From Gammaproteobacteria bacterium (lineage in GTDB: Bacteria; Pseudomonadota; Gammaproteobacteria; Pseudomonadales; Azotimanducaceae): 37,092 nucleotides of DNA. Position numbers and translations under genes: made by a program. The stretch spans positions 1-37,092 of the forward strand of contig JAHEEG010000020.1 in assembly GCA_024640825.1 (NCBI GenBank). The letters run 5' to 3'. Below are positions 14,937-21,585 of this stretch, piece after piece; the stretch's first letter is position 1; each line of letters opens with the position of its first letter. The notes under the pieces are model-generated. The model did no database searches, was not told the origin of the DNA, and saw only the letters and a list, made by a program, of their open reading frames with translations.

Positions 14937-15761
14937 ATGGAGCTCGAAAAAGCAGCGGGTGCGCTGGGGGCCTGGGCAGTCGGTGTCTCGCTGGCTGACG
15001 TTGTCGTGTCGGACGACCTGTTTGGCAACCTGCACGACGCGCTTCTGGGCCACGAAGTGCTTTTCCTTCGGAACCAGGACATAACCCCCTTGGCGCTTCA
15101 AAGCGTTGCTCGTCGCTTCGGACAGGTTGAGGTACACCCGGCCTATCCAATCGTGGAAGCCGCCCCGGACGTGCAGATTCTCGAGAGCACGGCGGAGGTC
15201 CCGAGCAAGATCGAAGCCTGGCATAGTGACATGACTTTCAGACCGGCTCCCCCTGCCATCACCCTGCTGCAGGCTCAAATCGCACCTCCTTATGGCGGAG
15301 ATACCCTGTGGGCCAGCGCGACCGCTGCCTATGACGCGCTTTCGGAGCCAATGCAGAAACTGCTGGAGGGCCTGTACGCGATTCATGATTTTCGCCAGGG
15401 CTTCCAGGAAAGCCTGGCTGAGCCTGGCGGCCCGGAAAGGCTCGCCGCGGCGATTGAAAGCAATCCGCCTGTGAGGCACCCGCTCGTCCGCACCCATCCC
15501 GAAACCGGGCGCCGGGCCATCTTCGTCAACTCGCTGTTCACTGCCCACATCGAGGGGCTAACGCCCCTTGAGAGCCGGTCCATTCTGAACTTTCTCTATC
15601 AGCACGTGACGACCGATGAGTTCACCGTGCGTTTGAACTGGAAGCCGGGGACCGTGGCCATCTGGGATAACCGGTCCACGCAGCACAAGCCCATCAACGA
15701 TTACTTTCCCATGCACCGCAGGATGTACCGGGTCACAATCGCCGGCGACAGACCGGTCTGA
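14937..15761 (+). CDS. TauD/TfdA family 2-oxoglutarate dioxygenase, copy 1
   Basis: 274 residues. A non-haem iron, 2-oxoglutarate-dependent oxygenase of the taurine/2,4-D dioxygenase family. The iron ligands are H96 and D98 (WHSD) and H250 (TQHKPINDY); R261 or R265 (HRRMYRVTI) would bind the 2-oxoglutarate carboxylate. The region following the first motif (PPAITLLQAQIAPPYGGDTLWAS) is typical. Substrates in this family range from taurine and other sulfonates to aryloxyacids and carnitine-like compounds, and the actual one is not readable here. It is divergent from the aldolase/mtnA pair with only about 57 bases between, so regulation may be shared, and it is followed after three bases by a second family member. 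Confidence 0.92.
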   Translation: MELEKAAGALGAWAVGVSLADVVVSDDLFGNLHDALLGHEVLFLRNQDITPLALQSVARRFGQVEVHPAYPIVEAAPDVQILESTAEVPSKIEAWHSDMTFRPAPPAITLLQAQIAPPYGGDTLWASATAAYDALSEPMQKLLEGLYAIHDFRQGFQESLAEPGGPERLAAAIESNPPVRHPLVRTHPETGRRAIFVNSLFTAHIEGLTPLESRSILNFLYQHVTTDEFTVRLNWKPGTVAIWDNRSTQHKPINDYFPMHRRMYRVTIAGDRPV

Positions 15762-15764
15762 CCG

Positions 15765-16604
15765 ATGATCCGGAATGGAAAGTGGATTCCTATGTCCGGT
15801 GCTCTGGGGGTTGAGCAGCGCGGAACGCCGGTTGCCGAGCTGGATGTCGGCGAGCTCCTCGACCAGGTTCACGAGCAGGGCCTCGTGGTTTTGCGTGGTC
15901 AGGCGCTGACGCCAGGGTCCCTGACGGAGCTGGCCGGCAGGCTTGGAGAGCCCGCTGCGTATCCTTTCGCCGAGCCTCTGGCGGGTTTTCCCTACGTGGT
16001 GGCGGTGGTCAAAAACCCCGAGGATCAGAGCAACTTTGGCGGTGCATGGCACACCGATACTTCCTACCTGCCGGAACCACCGGGGCTGACGATGCTTTAT
16101 GCCGTAGAGATTCCCCCCATCGGTGGTGATACGCTTTTTGCCGATATGCGGACCGCCTATGAGGCTCTGTCACCGGGCCTGCAGCGGGTGCTTGATGGGC
16201 TGATTGCCCACAACAGCGCTAACATGGTGCACAGTGGGAGTGGTGATTACGCCGCAGTCGCAGGGCAGGGCGTCGCCTTGAAGGACAGTGACTCACCGAC
16301 AGAAGCGGATCATCCCGCAGTTCGCGTTCATCCGGTGACCGGCAGGCGCGCGCTTTACCTGAGCCTGATTCACACCGAGTGTTTCGACGGCATGACACGG
16401 GAGGAAAGCCTGCCCCTTCTTTCCTACCTGCAGGCATTTGCTGTGCGCGCCGAGCGTTGTACGCGGTTGCGCTGGCGGCCGGGCACTTTGGCCATCTGGG
16501 ACAATCGTTCGGTGCAGCACTACCCGCTGAATGACTATCCCGGGCAGCGCAGGGAGATGCACCGGATCATTCTGCGGGGCGAAAAGCCTCTAGGGCCCGC
16601 CTGA
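15765..16604 (+). CDS. TauD/TfdA family 2-oxoglutarate dioxygenase, copy 2
   Basis: 279 residues, starting three bases after the stop of copy 1. Iron ligands are H96 and D98 (WHTD) and H252 (VQHYPLNDY), and the C-terminal arginine is in QRREMHRIIL. NPEDQSNFGGAWHTDTSYLPEPPGLTMLYAVEIPPIGGDTLFADM is characteristic. The catalytic residue numbering is the same as in copy 1 but the proteins are clearly divergent over most of their length, so this is not a recent duplication; they may be subunits of a hetero-oligomer or act on successive substrates. An ATG at 15792 (MSGALGVEQRG) is an alternative start, though KWIPMSGALG looks like genuine family sequence. Confidence 0.92.
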   Translation: MIRNGKWIPMSGALGVEQRGTPVAELDVGELLDQVHEQGLVVLRGQALTPGSLTELAGRLGEPAAYPFAEPLAGFPYVVAVVKNPEDQSNFGGAWHTDTSYLPEPPGLTMLYAVEIPPIGGDTLFADMRTAYEALSPGLQRVLDGLIAHNSANMVHSGSGDYAAVAGQGVALKDSDSPTEADHPAVRVHPVTGRRALYLSLIHTECFDGMTREESLPLLSYLQAFAVRAERCTRLRWRPGTLAIWDNRSVQHYPLNDYPGQRREMHRIILRGEKPLGPA

Positions 16605-16655
16605 TGTGCCCAGCGGCTGCAACGGGTCCGGCCGATGACCGGGAGGGCGAACCTG

Positions 16656-17480
16656 TCAGACTTCGGGGTCCAGCATGGGTGTCCAGGTATCCAGATAGTA
16701 GCCCCCGTCGGCGATCAGGTCGGCGCCGTTGATATAGCGCGCCGCCGGCGAGCACAGAAATGCGCATATGGCCGCCACCTCGTCCACGTTCCCCAACCTG
16801 TGTGAGGGGATGTCTTTTATGGACTGAGTCTCGTAGTCCTCGCTGTCCGCCTTGGCGTACTCCTCCTCACGCAGTCCTTCGGTGGCGATGCTGCCGGGCG
16901 CCAGAGCGTTGATGGTCACCCCCTTGCGGGCCCAGTAGTAGGCAAGCGTCCGGGTGAGGTTCACGACGCCGGCCCGCGCTGCACCGGAGTGGGCGAATGG
17001 CGGTGCGCCGCGGTGAAACGAATAGATGTGCACGATGTTGACGATGCTGCCGAAACCGCGCTCCACCATGTGTCTGCCGACGCGCTGGGTCACGTTCCAG
17101 GTACCGTTGAGGTTCAGATCTATGACGGAACGCCAGCCGTTATCGCTGATGTCGAACGGACGCGCAGGAAACTGGCCACCCGCGTTGTTGATGAGAAAGT
17201 CGATCTTGCCGAAGCGCTGAAGCGCGGATTCCAGCAGTGCGTCGACCTGGGCCGGGTCGCGAACGTTGGTAGGCTGAGCAAGACACTGCCGACCCCGCGT
17301 TTCGATGTCGCCAGCTGTGGGATCCAGATGTTCAGGATTGCGGCTGGCAATAACCAGATCGGCACCGAGGCCAGCGAACGCCAGAGCGATCTCTCGACCA
17401 ATTCCGCGCCCGCCGCCGGTGACCAGCGCTACGCGTCCTTCGAAGAGATTTGGGGCGAAAGTGGATAGCGCCATGTCCAT
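16656..17480 (-). CDS. SDR family oxidoreductase, 2,4-dienoyl-CoA reductase-like
   Basis: 274 residues from the ATG at 17480, with GGGGGAA about six bases upstream; an upstream ATG at 17504 lacks this. The Rossmann motif TGGGRGIGREIA (residues 21-32) and LINNAGG (97-102) are intact. The active-site region is unusual: NIVHIYSFHRGAPPFAHSGAARAGVVNL (from residue 148) has HSGAAR where classical SDRs have YxxxK. That pattern, with APGSIATEGLREEEY after it, resembles the peroxisomal-type 2,4-dienoyl-CoA reductases (HAGAAKAAV, TEGLRRL), which also lack the standard tyrosine. The expected lysine is arginine R169. Probable role is NADPH-dependent reduction of an unsaturated acyl-CoA; substrate is inferred. 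Confidence 0.82.
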   Translation of the reverse strand: MDMALSTFAPNLFEGRVALVTGGGRGIGREIALAFAGLGADLVIASRNPEHLDPTAGDIETRGRQCLAQPTNVRDPAQVDALLESALQRFGKIDFLINNAGGQFPARPFDISDNGWRSVIDLNLNGTWNVTQRVGRHMVERGFGSIVNIVHIYSFHRGAPPFAHSGAARAGVVNLTRTLAYYWARKGVTINALAPGSIATEGLREEEYAKADSEDYETQSIKDIPSHRLGNVDEVAAICAFLCSPAARYINGADLIADGGYYLDTWTPMLDPEV

Positions 17481-17535
17481 GGTGGGTTCCCCCGCAGCGA
17501 GCAAAGGGCAACCTTACGTAATACCTGGCAGGGTT

Positions 17536-17612
17536 GCACCTGGGCTGTAGCCGGGTGGCACCCGCATGGCACCGGCGTTGCACCGGCGTTGCACCGGCGT
17601 TGCACCGGCGTT
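17536..17612. repeat. 11-nt direct-repeat array between divergent genes
   Basis: Four perfect consecutive copies of GCACCGGCGTT occupy 17569-17612. Directly abutting upstream and in the same 11-base register are three degraded units: GCACCTGGGCT (17536-17546), GTAGCCGGGTG and GCACCCGCATG (17558-17568). The array lies between the SDR gene and the cystathionine synthase gene, which are divergently transcribed. An 11-base period is close to one DNA turn, so it could be a stacked operator or simply a replication-slippage tract. Confidence 0.9.
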
Positions 17613-17696
17613 GAATCTCGCGTGACGGCCGGCTAATGTGCGCGGCCAGACGCTGGTCTTGCTGCTTGAGCCCGCTTTGCGCCCCCAGGAGAACTC

Positions 17697-18872
17697 ATGA
17701 ATTGGAACAAGGACCGATTCGGATTCGAGACCCGTGCCATCCATGCCGGACAGGCGCCCGACCCCGTCACCGGCGCGGTAGTGACCCCCCTGTACCTGAC
17801 GTCTACCTTTGCGCACAGCTCGCCGGGTGTGCATCAGGGCTACGAGTACTCCCGGTCGCATAATCCGACCAGACGGGCCTACGAAGCCTGCGTTGCCAAT
17901 CTCGAGGGCGCCCGGTTCGGGTTTGCTTTTGCTTCCGGCTGCATCGGCGCGACCACCGTCATGCATCTTCTGCAGCAGGGGGACCATGTCGTGTGCTGCG
18001 ACGATATGTACGGGGGCACCTATCGGTTGTTCGAGCAGGTGTTTCGTAAGCAGGGCATAGACTTCACTTATCTCGATCTCAGCGACCCGTCCGCGCTGGT
18101 GGAGGCCATGCGTCCGAACACCCGCATGGTCTGGATCGAGTCGCCTACCAATCCGCTCATGAAGCTGGTGGATATCGCGGCGCTAGCCGAGATCACCCGG
18201 GTCAGGGAGGCGCTGCTGATGGTGGACAACACCTTTCTCAGCCCCTGGTTTCAGCGGCCTCTGGAGCTGGGTGCGGATCTCGTTCTGCACTCCTCCACCA
18301 AATACATTAACGGGCACAGCGATCTCATCGGCGGGCTCGTGGTTACCGACGACGAGGCGCTTGCCGATCGGCTGGAATTTCTCAGCAATACCATGGGAGG
18401 TATCCAGAGCACGTTCGATGCGTATCTGTGCCTGCGCAGCCTGAAAACGCTGGCTGTGCGCATGCAGGCACACGAGCGCAACGGCCAGGCGGTCGCCCAG
18501 ATGCTGCAGGACCACGCGCAGGTGGCGTGGGTCGCGTACCCAGGGCTCGAGTCACACCCCCAGCATGAACTTGCGGTTCGGCAAAGCTCCGGCCACGGCG
18601 GCATGCTGGCGTTCAACCTGCGGGGTGGCCTGGCGGCTGCTAGATTACTTCTGGAAAGTGTGGAAGTGTTTACGCTGGCTGAAAGTTTGGGAGGCGTGGA
18701 GTCTCTCATCGAGCATCCGGCGTTAATGACGCACGCGAGCCTGCCCGCGGAGCACCGGAAAGCGCTGGGAATCGGCGACGGGTTGATCCGGCTCAGCGTG
18801 GGGATCGAGACACCGCAGGATCTGCTCGACGATCTCTCGCAGGCGCTGTCCCGACTGCCTGGCTCGGCTTGA
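17697..18872 (+). CDS. Cystathionine gamma-synthase/beta-lyase family PLP enzyme
   Basis: 391 residues with AGGAGA five bases before the ATG. Family hallmarks: FETRAIHAGQAPDPVTGAVVTPLYLTSTF, the phosphate-binding YEYSRSHNPTR, FASGCIGATT, VDNTFLSPWFQRPLELGADLVLHS, and the PLP lysine in SSTKYINGHSD (about K202). The C-terminus has HPALMTHASLP and GLIRLSVGIE. Enzymes of this group make or split cystathionine in transsulfuration and methionine synthesis; MetB, MetC and related gamma-lyases cannot be separated by eye. It leads a run of four coupled genes, the next starting within its stop codon (TGATG). Confidence 0.9.
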   Translation: MNWNKDRFGFETRAIHAGQAPDPVTGAVVTPLYLTSTFAHSSPGVHQGYEYSRSHNPTRRAYEACVANLEGARFGFAFASGCIGATTVMHLLQQGDHVVCCDDMYGGTYRLFEQVFRKQGIDFTYLDLSDPSALVEAMRPNTRMVWIESPTNPLMKLVDIAALAEITRVREALLMVDNTFLSPWFQRPLELGADLVLHSSTKYINGHSDLIGGLVVTDDEALADRLEFLSNTMGGIQSTFDAYLCLRSLKTLAVRMQAHERNGQAVAQMLQDHAQVAWVAYPGLESHPQHELAVRQSSGHGGMLAFNLRGGLAAARLLLESVEVFTLAESLGGVESLIEHPALMTHASLPAEHRKALGIGDGLIRLSVGIETPQDLLDDLSQALSRLPGSA

Positions 18873-19327
18873 TGCGCGAAGCTGAAGCTCGAGAAGCGGT
18901 CTATGACGAGCTGGACAGGCATCTGCCGCTTGCCGGTTCCATCGACCGTGCGGCTGTGCCCATGGGTATGTACATGGCGTGGTGCGCCAACCATCAGCTG
19001 CTCAGCGATGCGCTGCAGGACCAGGCATCGAACCTGGTACTGCGGATTCGCTTTCGGGAAGCTACCGGCAGCGAGCTCGCCGTAGCCGGGTGTGGCGGGG
19101 TGCTGCGAGCCGAGCATTTCAACTGCGAGGGTCGATTGTTTACCGAAGCCCGATACGCGGACTATCTAGCCGACTACCGGATGGTCTTCGGCGACGAGCC
19201 GTACGCTGTGAAAGACGATTGGGATCACTATGATCTAATAGCGCCTGTTCTTACCCGACGACTGATGTCTTTCAGAGACGGTTTATCAACCGATGGAGGC
19301 GGAAGCTGGTGGAAGTTCTGGCGCTGA
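18872..19327 (+). CDS. Conserved-looking protein of unknown function
   Basis: 151 residues from an ATG overlapping the stop of the cystathionine synthase gene (TGATG); a TTG one codon earlier is also open. I do not recognise a named family with confidence. Visible features: RLAVPMGMYMAWCANHQLLS-like core (residues 28-45, with a Trp-Cys pair), LRIRFREATGSELAVAGCGGVL, an aromatic-rich ADYLADYRMVFGDEPYAVKDDWDHYDLIAPVLTRRL and a C-terminal SWWKFWR. It has no signal peptide or membrane helix, so it is probably cytoplasmic. Its 3' end overlaps the next gene by 19 bases, which implies linked translation with both neighbours. Confidence 0.75.
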   Translation: MREAEAREAVYDELDRHLPLAGSIDRAAVPMGMYMAWCANHQLLSDALQDQASNLVLRIRFREATGSELAVAGCGGVLRAEHFNCEGRLFTEARYADYLADYRMVFGDEPYAVKDDWDHYDLIAPVLTRRLMSFRDGLSTDGGGSWWKFWR

Positions 19328-19860
19328 CGGAAGAGATCCGGGTTGCCCGTGAGCAATGGCGCTTTCGCGGCGAGCAGAGACCGGAATTCGCCGAAAGCGT
19401 CGGACCCGGGGAGGAGTCGGTATGGGACTTTCCCCGGCCACCCAGGCTGGAGAAGGTGGCACTTAAGCTGCGCGTGCTGACCCCCGGCGACGCGATCCTC
19501 GCGGAAACGGCTGACGGCTGCCGCGTTGTGGAGACGGCGGGTGCGCCCACCTACTACTTCCCGCCCGAGGACGTGGATACGCACTCTCTAGTGGCGACGT
19601 CGGCACGTTCGCTGTGCGAGTGGAAAGGTCTTGCTCAGAGCTTTGCCTGGCGGGATGTGGATCCCGCGGCCTGGAGCTATCAGGCGACTTTTCCCGAGTT
19701 TGTTGCCATCGGCGGCTGGTTCGCCTTCTATCCCGGACGGCTTCGCTGTTTTGTTGGCGAACAGCAAGTGGCGCCGCAGCCCGGCGGATACTATGGCGGC
19801 TGGGTGACCATCGGACTGCGTGGGCCCATCAAGGGTGCGCCGGGAACCGGACATTGGTGA
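19309..19860 (+). CDS. DUF427 domain protein
   Basis: 183 residues from a GTG at 19309 that overlaps the previous gene by 19 bases. The sequence carries the full DUF427 signature: ESVWDFPRPPRLE, ILAETADGCRVVETAGAPTYYFPPEDV, CEWKGLAQSF, WSYQATFPEF, FAFYPGR and PQPGGYYGGWVTIGLRGPIKGAPGT. This is a compact beta-rich fold, widespread in bacteria and fungi, with no established activity that I can state. The highly conserved Cys-Glu-Trp-Lys-Gly and the tyrosine/tryptophan cluster suggest a small-molecule site. It overlaps the following acetyltransferase gene by four bases (GTGA), so the operon is tightly coupled. Confidence 0.88.
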   Translation: MEVLALTEEIRVAREQWRFRGEQRPEFAESVGPGEESVWDFPRPPRLEKVALKLRVLTPGDAILAETADGCRVVETAGAPTYYFPPEDVDTHSLVATSARSLCEWKGLAQSFAWRDVDPAAWSYQATFPEFVAIGGWFAFYPGRLRCFVGEQQVAPQPGGYYGGWVTIGLRGPIKGAPGTGHW

Positions 19861-20276
19861 GCGGTTTCAGTGCTCGGGATGCGAAGATTTATCGGCCTTA
19901 CACGGATGAGGTTCCATGGGATCTGCTGGAAGCAGCCGGTGGGGAAGAGAACGCCCTGCGCGAAGTCCTGGCGCTGAACCTGCTGCGGGTTGCCAAATAC
20001 GATGACCAGGTGGTCGGCGGGTACGGCATCCGGCCGCTGACGCCGACGCGCTTTGAGCTGGTGACGCTGACCGTTGCCGAGGCTTACCGCCGTAAAGGCC
20101 TGGGTCGATGGCTGCTGGGCCATGCCATCGGTCTCGCCGAGTCCCGGGGCGCCCGAGAGATCGTCGTGCGGGCGCAGAAGCATCAGCCACACGATCGAGC
20201 CCGCAGCTCTTTCCTTGCCGGGGTCGGTTTTTCCACGGACGGATCAGATCTTCTGCTGACGCTGATGCCGGAGTAA
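19857..20276 (+). CDS. GNAT family N-acetyltransferase
   Basis: 139 residues from a GTG at 19857 that overlaps the DUF427 stop codon (GTGA). The GNAT fold is short but complete: VVGGYGIRPLTPTRFELVTLTVAEAYRRKGLGRWLLGHAIGLAESRGAREIVVRAQ, with RRKGLGRWL as the acetyl-CoA pyrophosphate loop, and an ending FLAGVGFSTDGSDLLLTLMPE. It transfers an acetyl group from acetyl-CoA to an amine on a small molecule or protein; the substrate is unknown. Its position as the last gene of the coupled run suggests a joint role with the PLP enzyme, perhaps N-acetylation of an amino-acid-like product. It converges on the citrate synthase gene with five bases between. Confidence 0.85.
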   Translation: MSGFSARDAKIYRPYTDEVPWDLLEAAGGEENALREVLALNLLRVAKYDDQVVGGYGIRPLTPTRFELVTLTVAEAYRRKGLGRWLLGHAIGLAESRGAREIVVRAQKHQPHDRARSSFLAGVGFSTDGSDLLLTLMPE

Positions 20277-20281
20277 TCGGT

Positions 20282-21400
20282 TCAGGCGCTTGCGGCGTTC
20301 ACCGGTGGGCCAACGTATTTCGCCTGAGGCCGCACGATCCGATTGTCCTCCCGACTTTCGGTGAAGTGCGCCAGATAGCCGAATACCCTTGCCATCGCGA
20401 ACAGCGCTGTGAAGAAGCGGGGCGGCAGCCCTAGCGTGCGGAAAACGAGGCCTTTGTAAAACTCGACGTTCGCGTAGAGCGCTTTACCCTGTTCTGCCAT
20501 ACGCTCCGTGAAGCGGGCTTCTATGGCCTCGAGGGTCCGGTATGCCGCTTCGTGCTCGGTGCCCAGCGTCAGCTGTTCGGCCAGCCCTTTTAGGTGGCGG
20601 GCTCGCGGGTCGACTACCTTGTATTCCCGGTGTCCCATGCCCATGACCTTTTCCCGGTTCGCTAAACAGGCGTCAACGAAGGCGCTGGCTTTTTCCGGGC
20701 AGCCTACCCGGTCGGCGGTCTCTAGGGCAGCCTGATCAGCACCTCCGTGGAGCACACCGTGCAGCGCGCCGAAAGCCGCGGATAACGCGTTTTCTACGGG
20801 AGCCAGCGTGCTGGCTACCACCCGGGCCGTAAAGGTGCCCGCATTGAAGCCGTGCTCCAACTGAAGAATCTGTGCCGTCTCGAACGCCCTGCGGGCGATG
20901 GGGGAGGTCGGCGCGTCGATCTGCAGCAGGAACTGCTCGATGGGATCGGCCGCCGATAGGCCTGCCACGCTGCGCCTCACGAAATGAGTAGCAACGAGGC
21001 TTGGCAGCTTTGCCGCCACGACGAAGCCCTGGGCAGCGTCGCCGAATTTGTCGAAAGCGTCGCCGAAGCGACCGGAAGGGTCGCCGAAGCGACCGGAAGG
21101 GTCGCCGTGGTCCAGGAGCGGCGTCAGGCCCTGCAGCACGTGCATCGGGTGAGTCTGTTCCGGCAGATCCAGCACCATGGCTTCTTCCCTGGATGAAAGC
21201 GCCGAAGCCTGGGTCAACGCCTCGCCGAAGCCGCGGTCGAATCCACCTGTCGCCACCAGCGCAGCGACTTCGGCGAATGGCCTGTCGAGAAGGGCGTCGA
21301 TGGCGTATCCTCGGTAGGACAGTTGGCCGTTCACGCCGTCCACCAGGCTTACTGCGGTCGTATCCACGACCACCCCGTCCAGTCCTTTGTGAATCTGCAT
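20282..21400 (-). CDS. Citrate synthase family protein with repeated heptad insert
   Basis: 372 residues, a short type I citrate synthase/2-methylcitrate synthase. KGLDGVVVDTTAVSLVDGVNGQLSYRGY opens the fold. The catalytic set is H183 (EHGFNAGTFTARVV), H218 (LHGVLHGGA), H257 (MGMGHREYKVVDPRA) and E313 in NVEFYKGLVF, where the best-known enzymes have aspartate; glutamate occurs in some short relatives. Residues 100-127 contain four tandem heptads (DPSGRFG, DPSGRFG, DAFDKFG, DAAQGFV) in a loop where family members are normally short. Whether the acceptor is acetyl-CoA or propionyl-CoA is not evident, and no prpB, prpD or prpF is nearby. A LysR gene is divergent from it across 185 bases. Confidence 0.9.
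   Translation of the reverse strand: MQIHKGLDGVVVDTTAVSLVDGVNGQLSYRGYAIDALLDRPFAEVAALVATGGFDRGFGEALTQASALSSREEAMVLDLPEQTHPMHVLQGLTPLLDHGDPSGRFGDPSGRFGDAFDKFGDAAQGFVVAAKLPSLVATHFVRRSVAGLSAADPIEQFLLQIDAPTSPIARRAFETAQILQLEHGFNAGTFTARVVASTLAPVENALSAAFGALHGVLHGGADQAALETADRVGCPEKASAFVDACLANREKVMGMGHREYKVVDPRARHLKGLAEQLTLGTEHEAAYRTLEAIEARFTERMAEQGKALYANVEFYKGLVFRTLGLPPRFFTALFAMARVFGYLAHFTESREDNRIVRPQAKYVGPPVNAASA
21038..21107. repeat. 21-nt tandem repeat inside citrate synthase gene
   Basis: A 21-base unit beginning GTCGCCGAAGCGACCGG is present as two identical copies (21059-21079, 21080-21100), with a partial third (21101-21107) and a diverged copy in register at 21038-21058. Translated on the minus strand the units give DPSGRFG-type heptads. 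The length keeps the reading frame. Confidence 0.9.
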
Positions 21401-21510
21401 AGTCTTGGTCTCCTGTAGTGTCAGAGCACTCTGTCAGTGTCGGCATCTGATCTGGAGAGCTTAGGCACTTGAGGAGCGGATCGACAGCGCAGCGGGCTTC
21501 TGCGCTCAGA

Positions 21511-21550
21511 AGCAGCACTGATTCATAAGCAGTACTGATAGCTTCATAAG
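21511..21550. promoter_or_regulatory. Direct-repeat block between citrate synthase and lysR
   Basis: AGCAGCACTGAT (21511-21522) recurs as AGCAGTACTGAT (21528-21539), and TTCATAAG occurs at 21522-21529 and 21543-21550, 21 bases apart, about two DNA turns. The block ends 35 bases before the lysR start, where LysR-type regulators commonly bind to control themselves and the divergent gene. Function is inferred from position. Confidence 0.5.
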
Positions 21551-21585
21551 TGGAGTGGCGAAAACCACCCTGTTAGTCTCGAAGC

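Noticed and set aside
14880-15548. Upstream extension of the class II aldolase frame
   Set aside because: It would overlap most of the divergent TauD-family gene, and the family fold is complete from about 14879.
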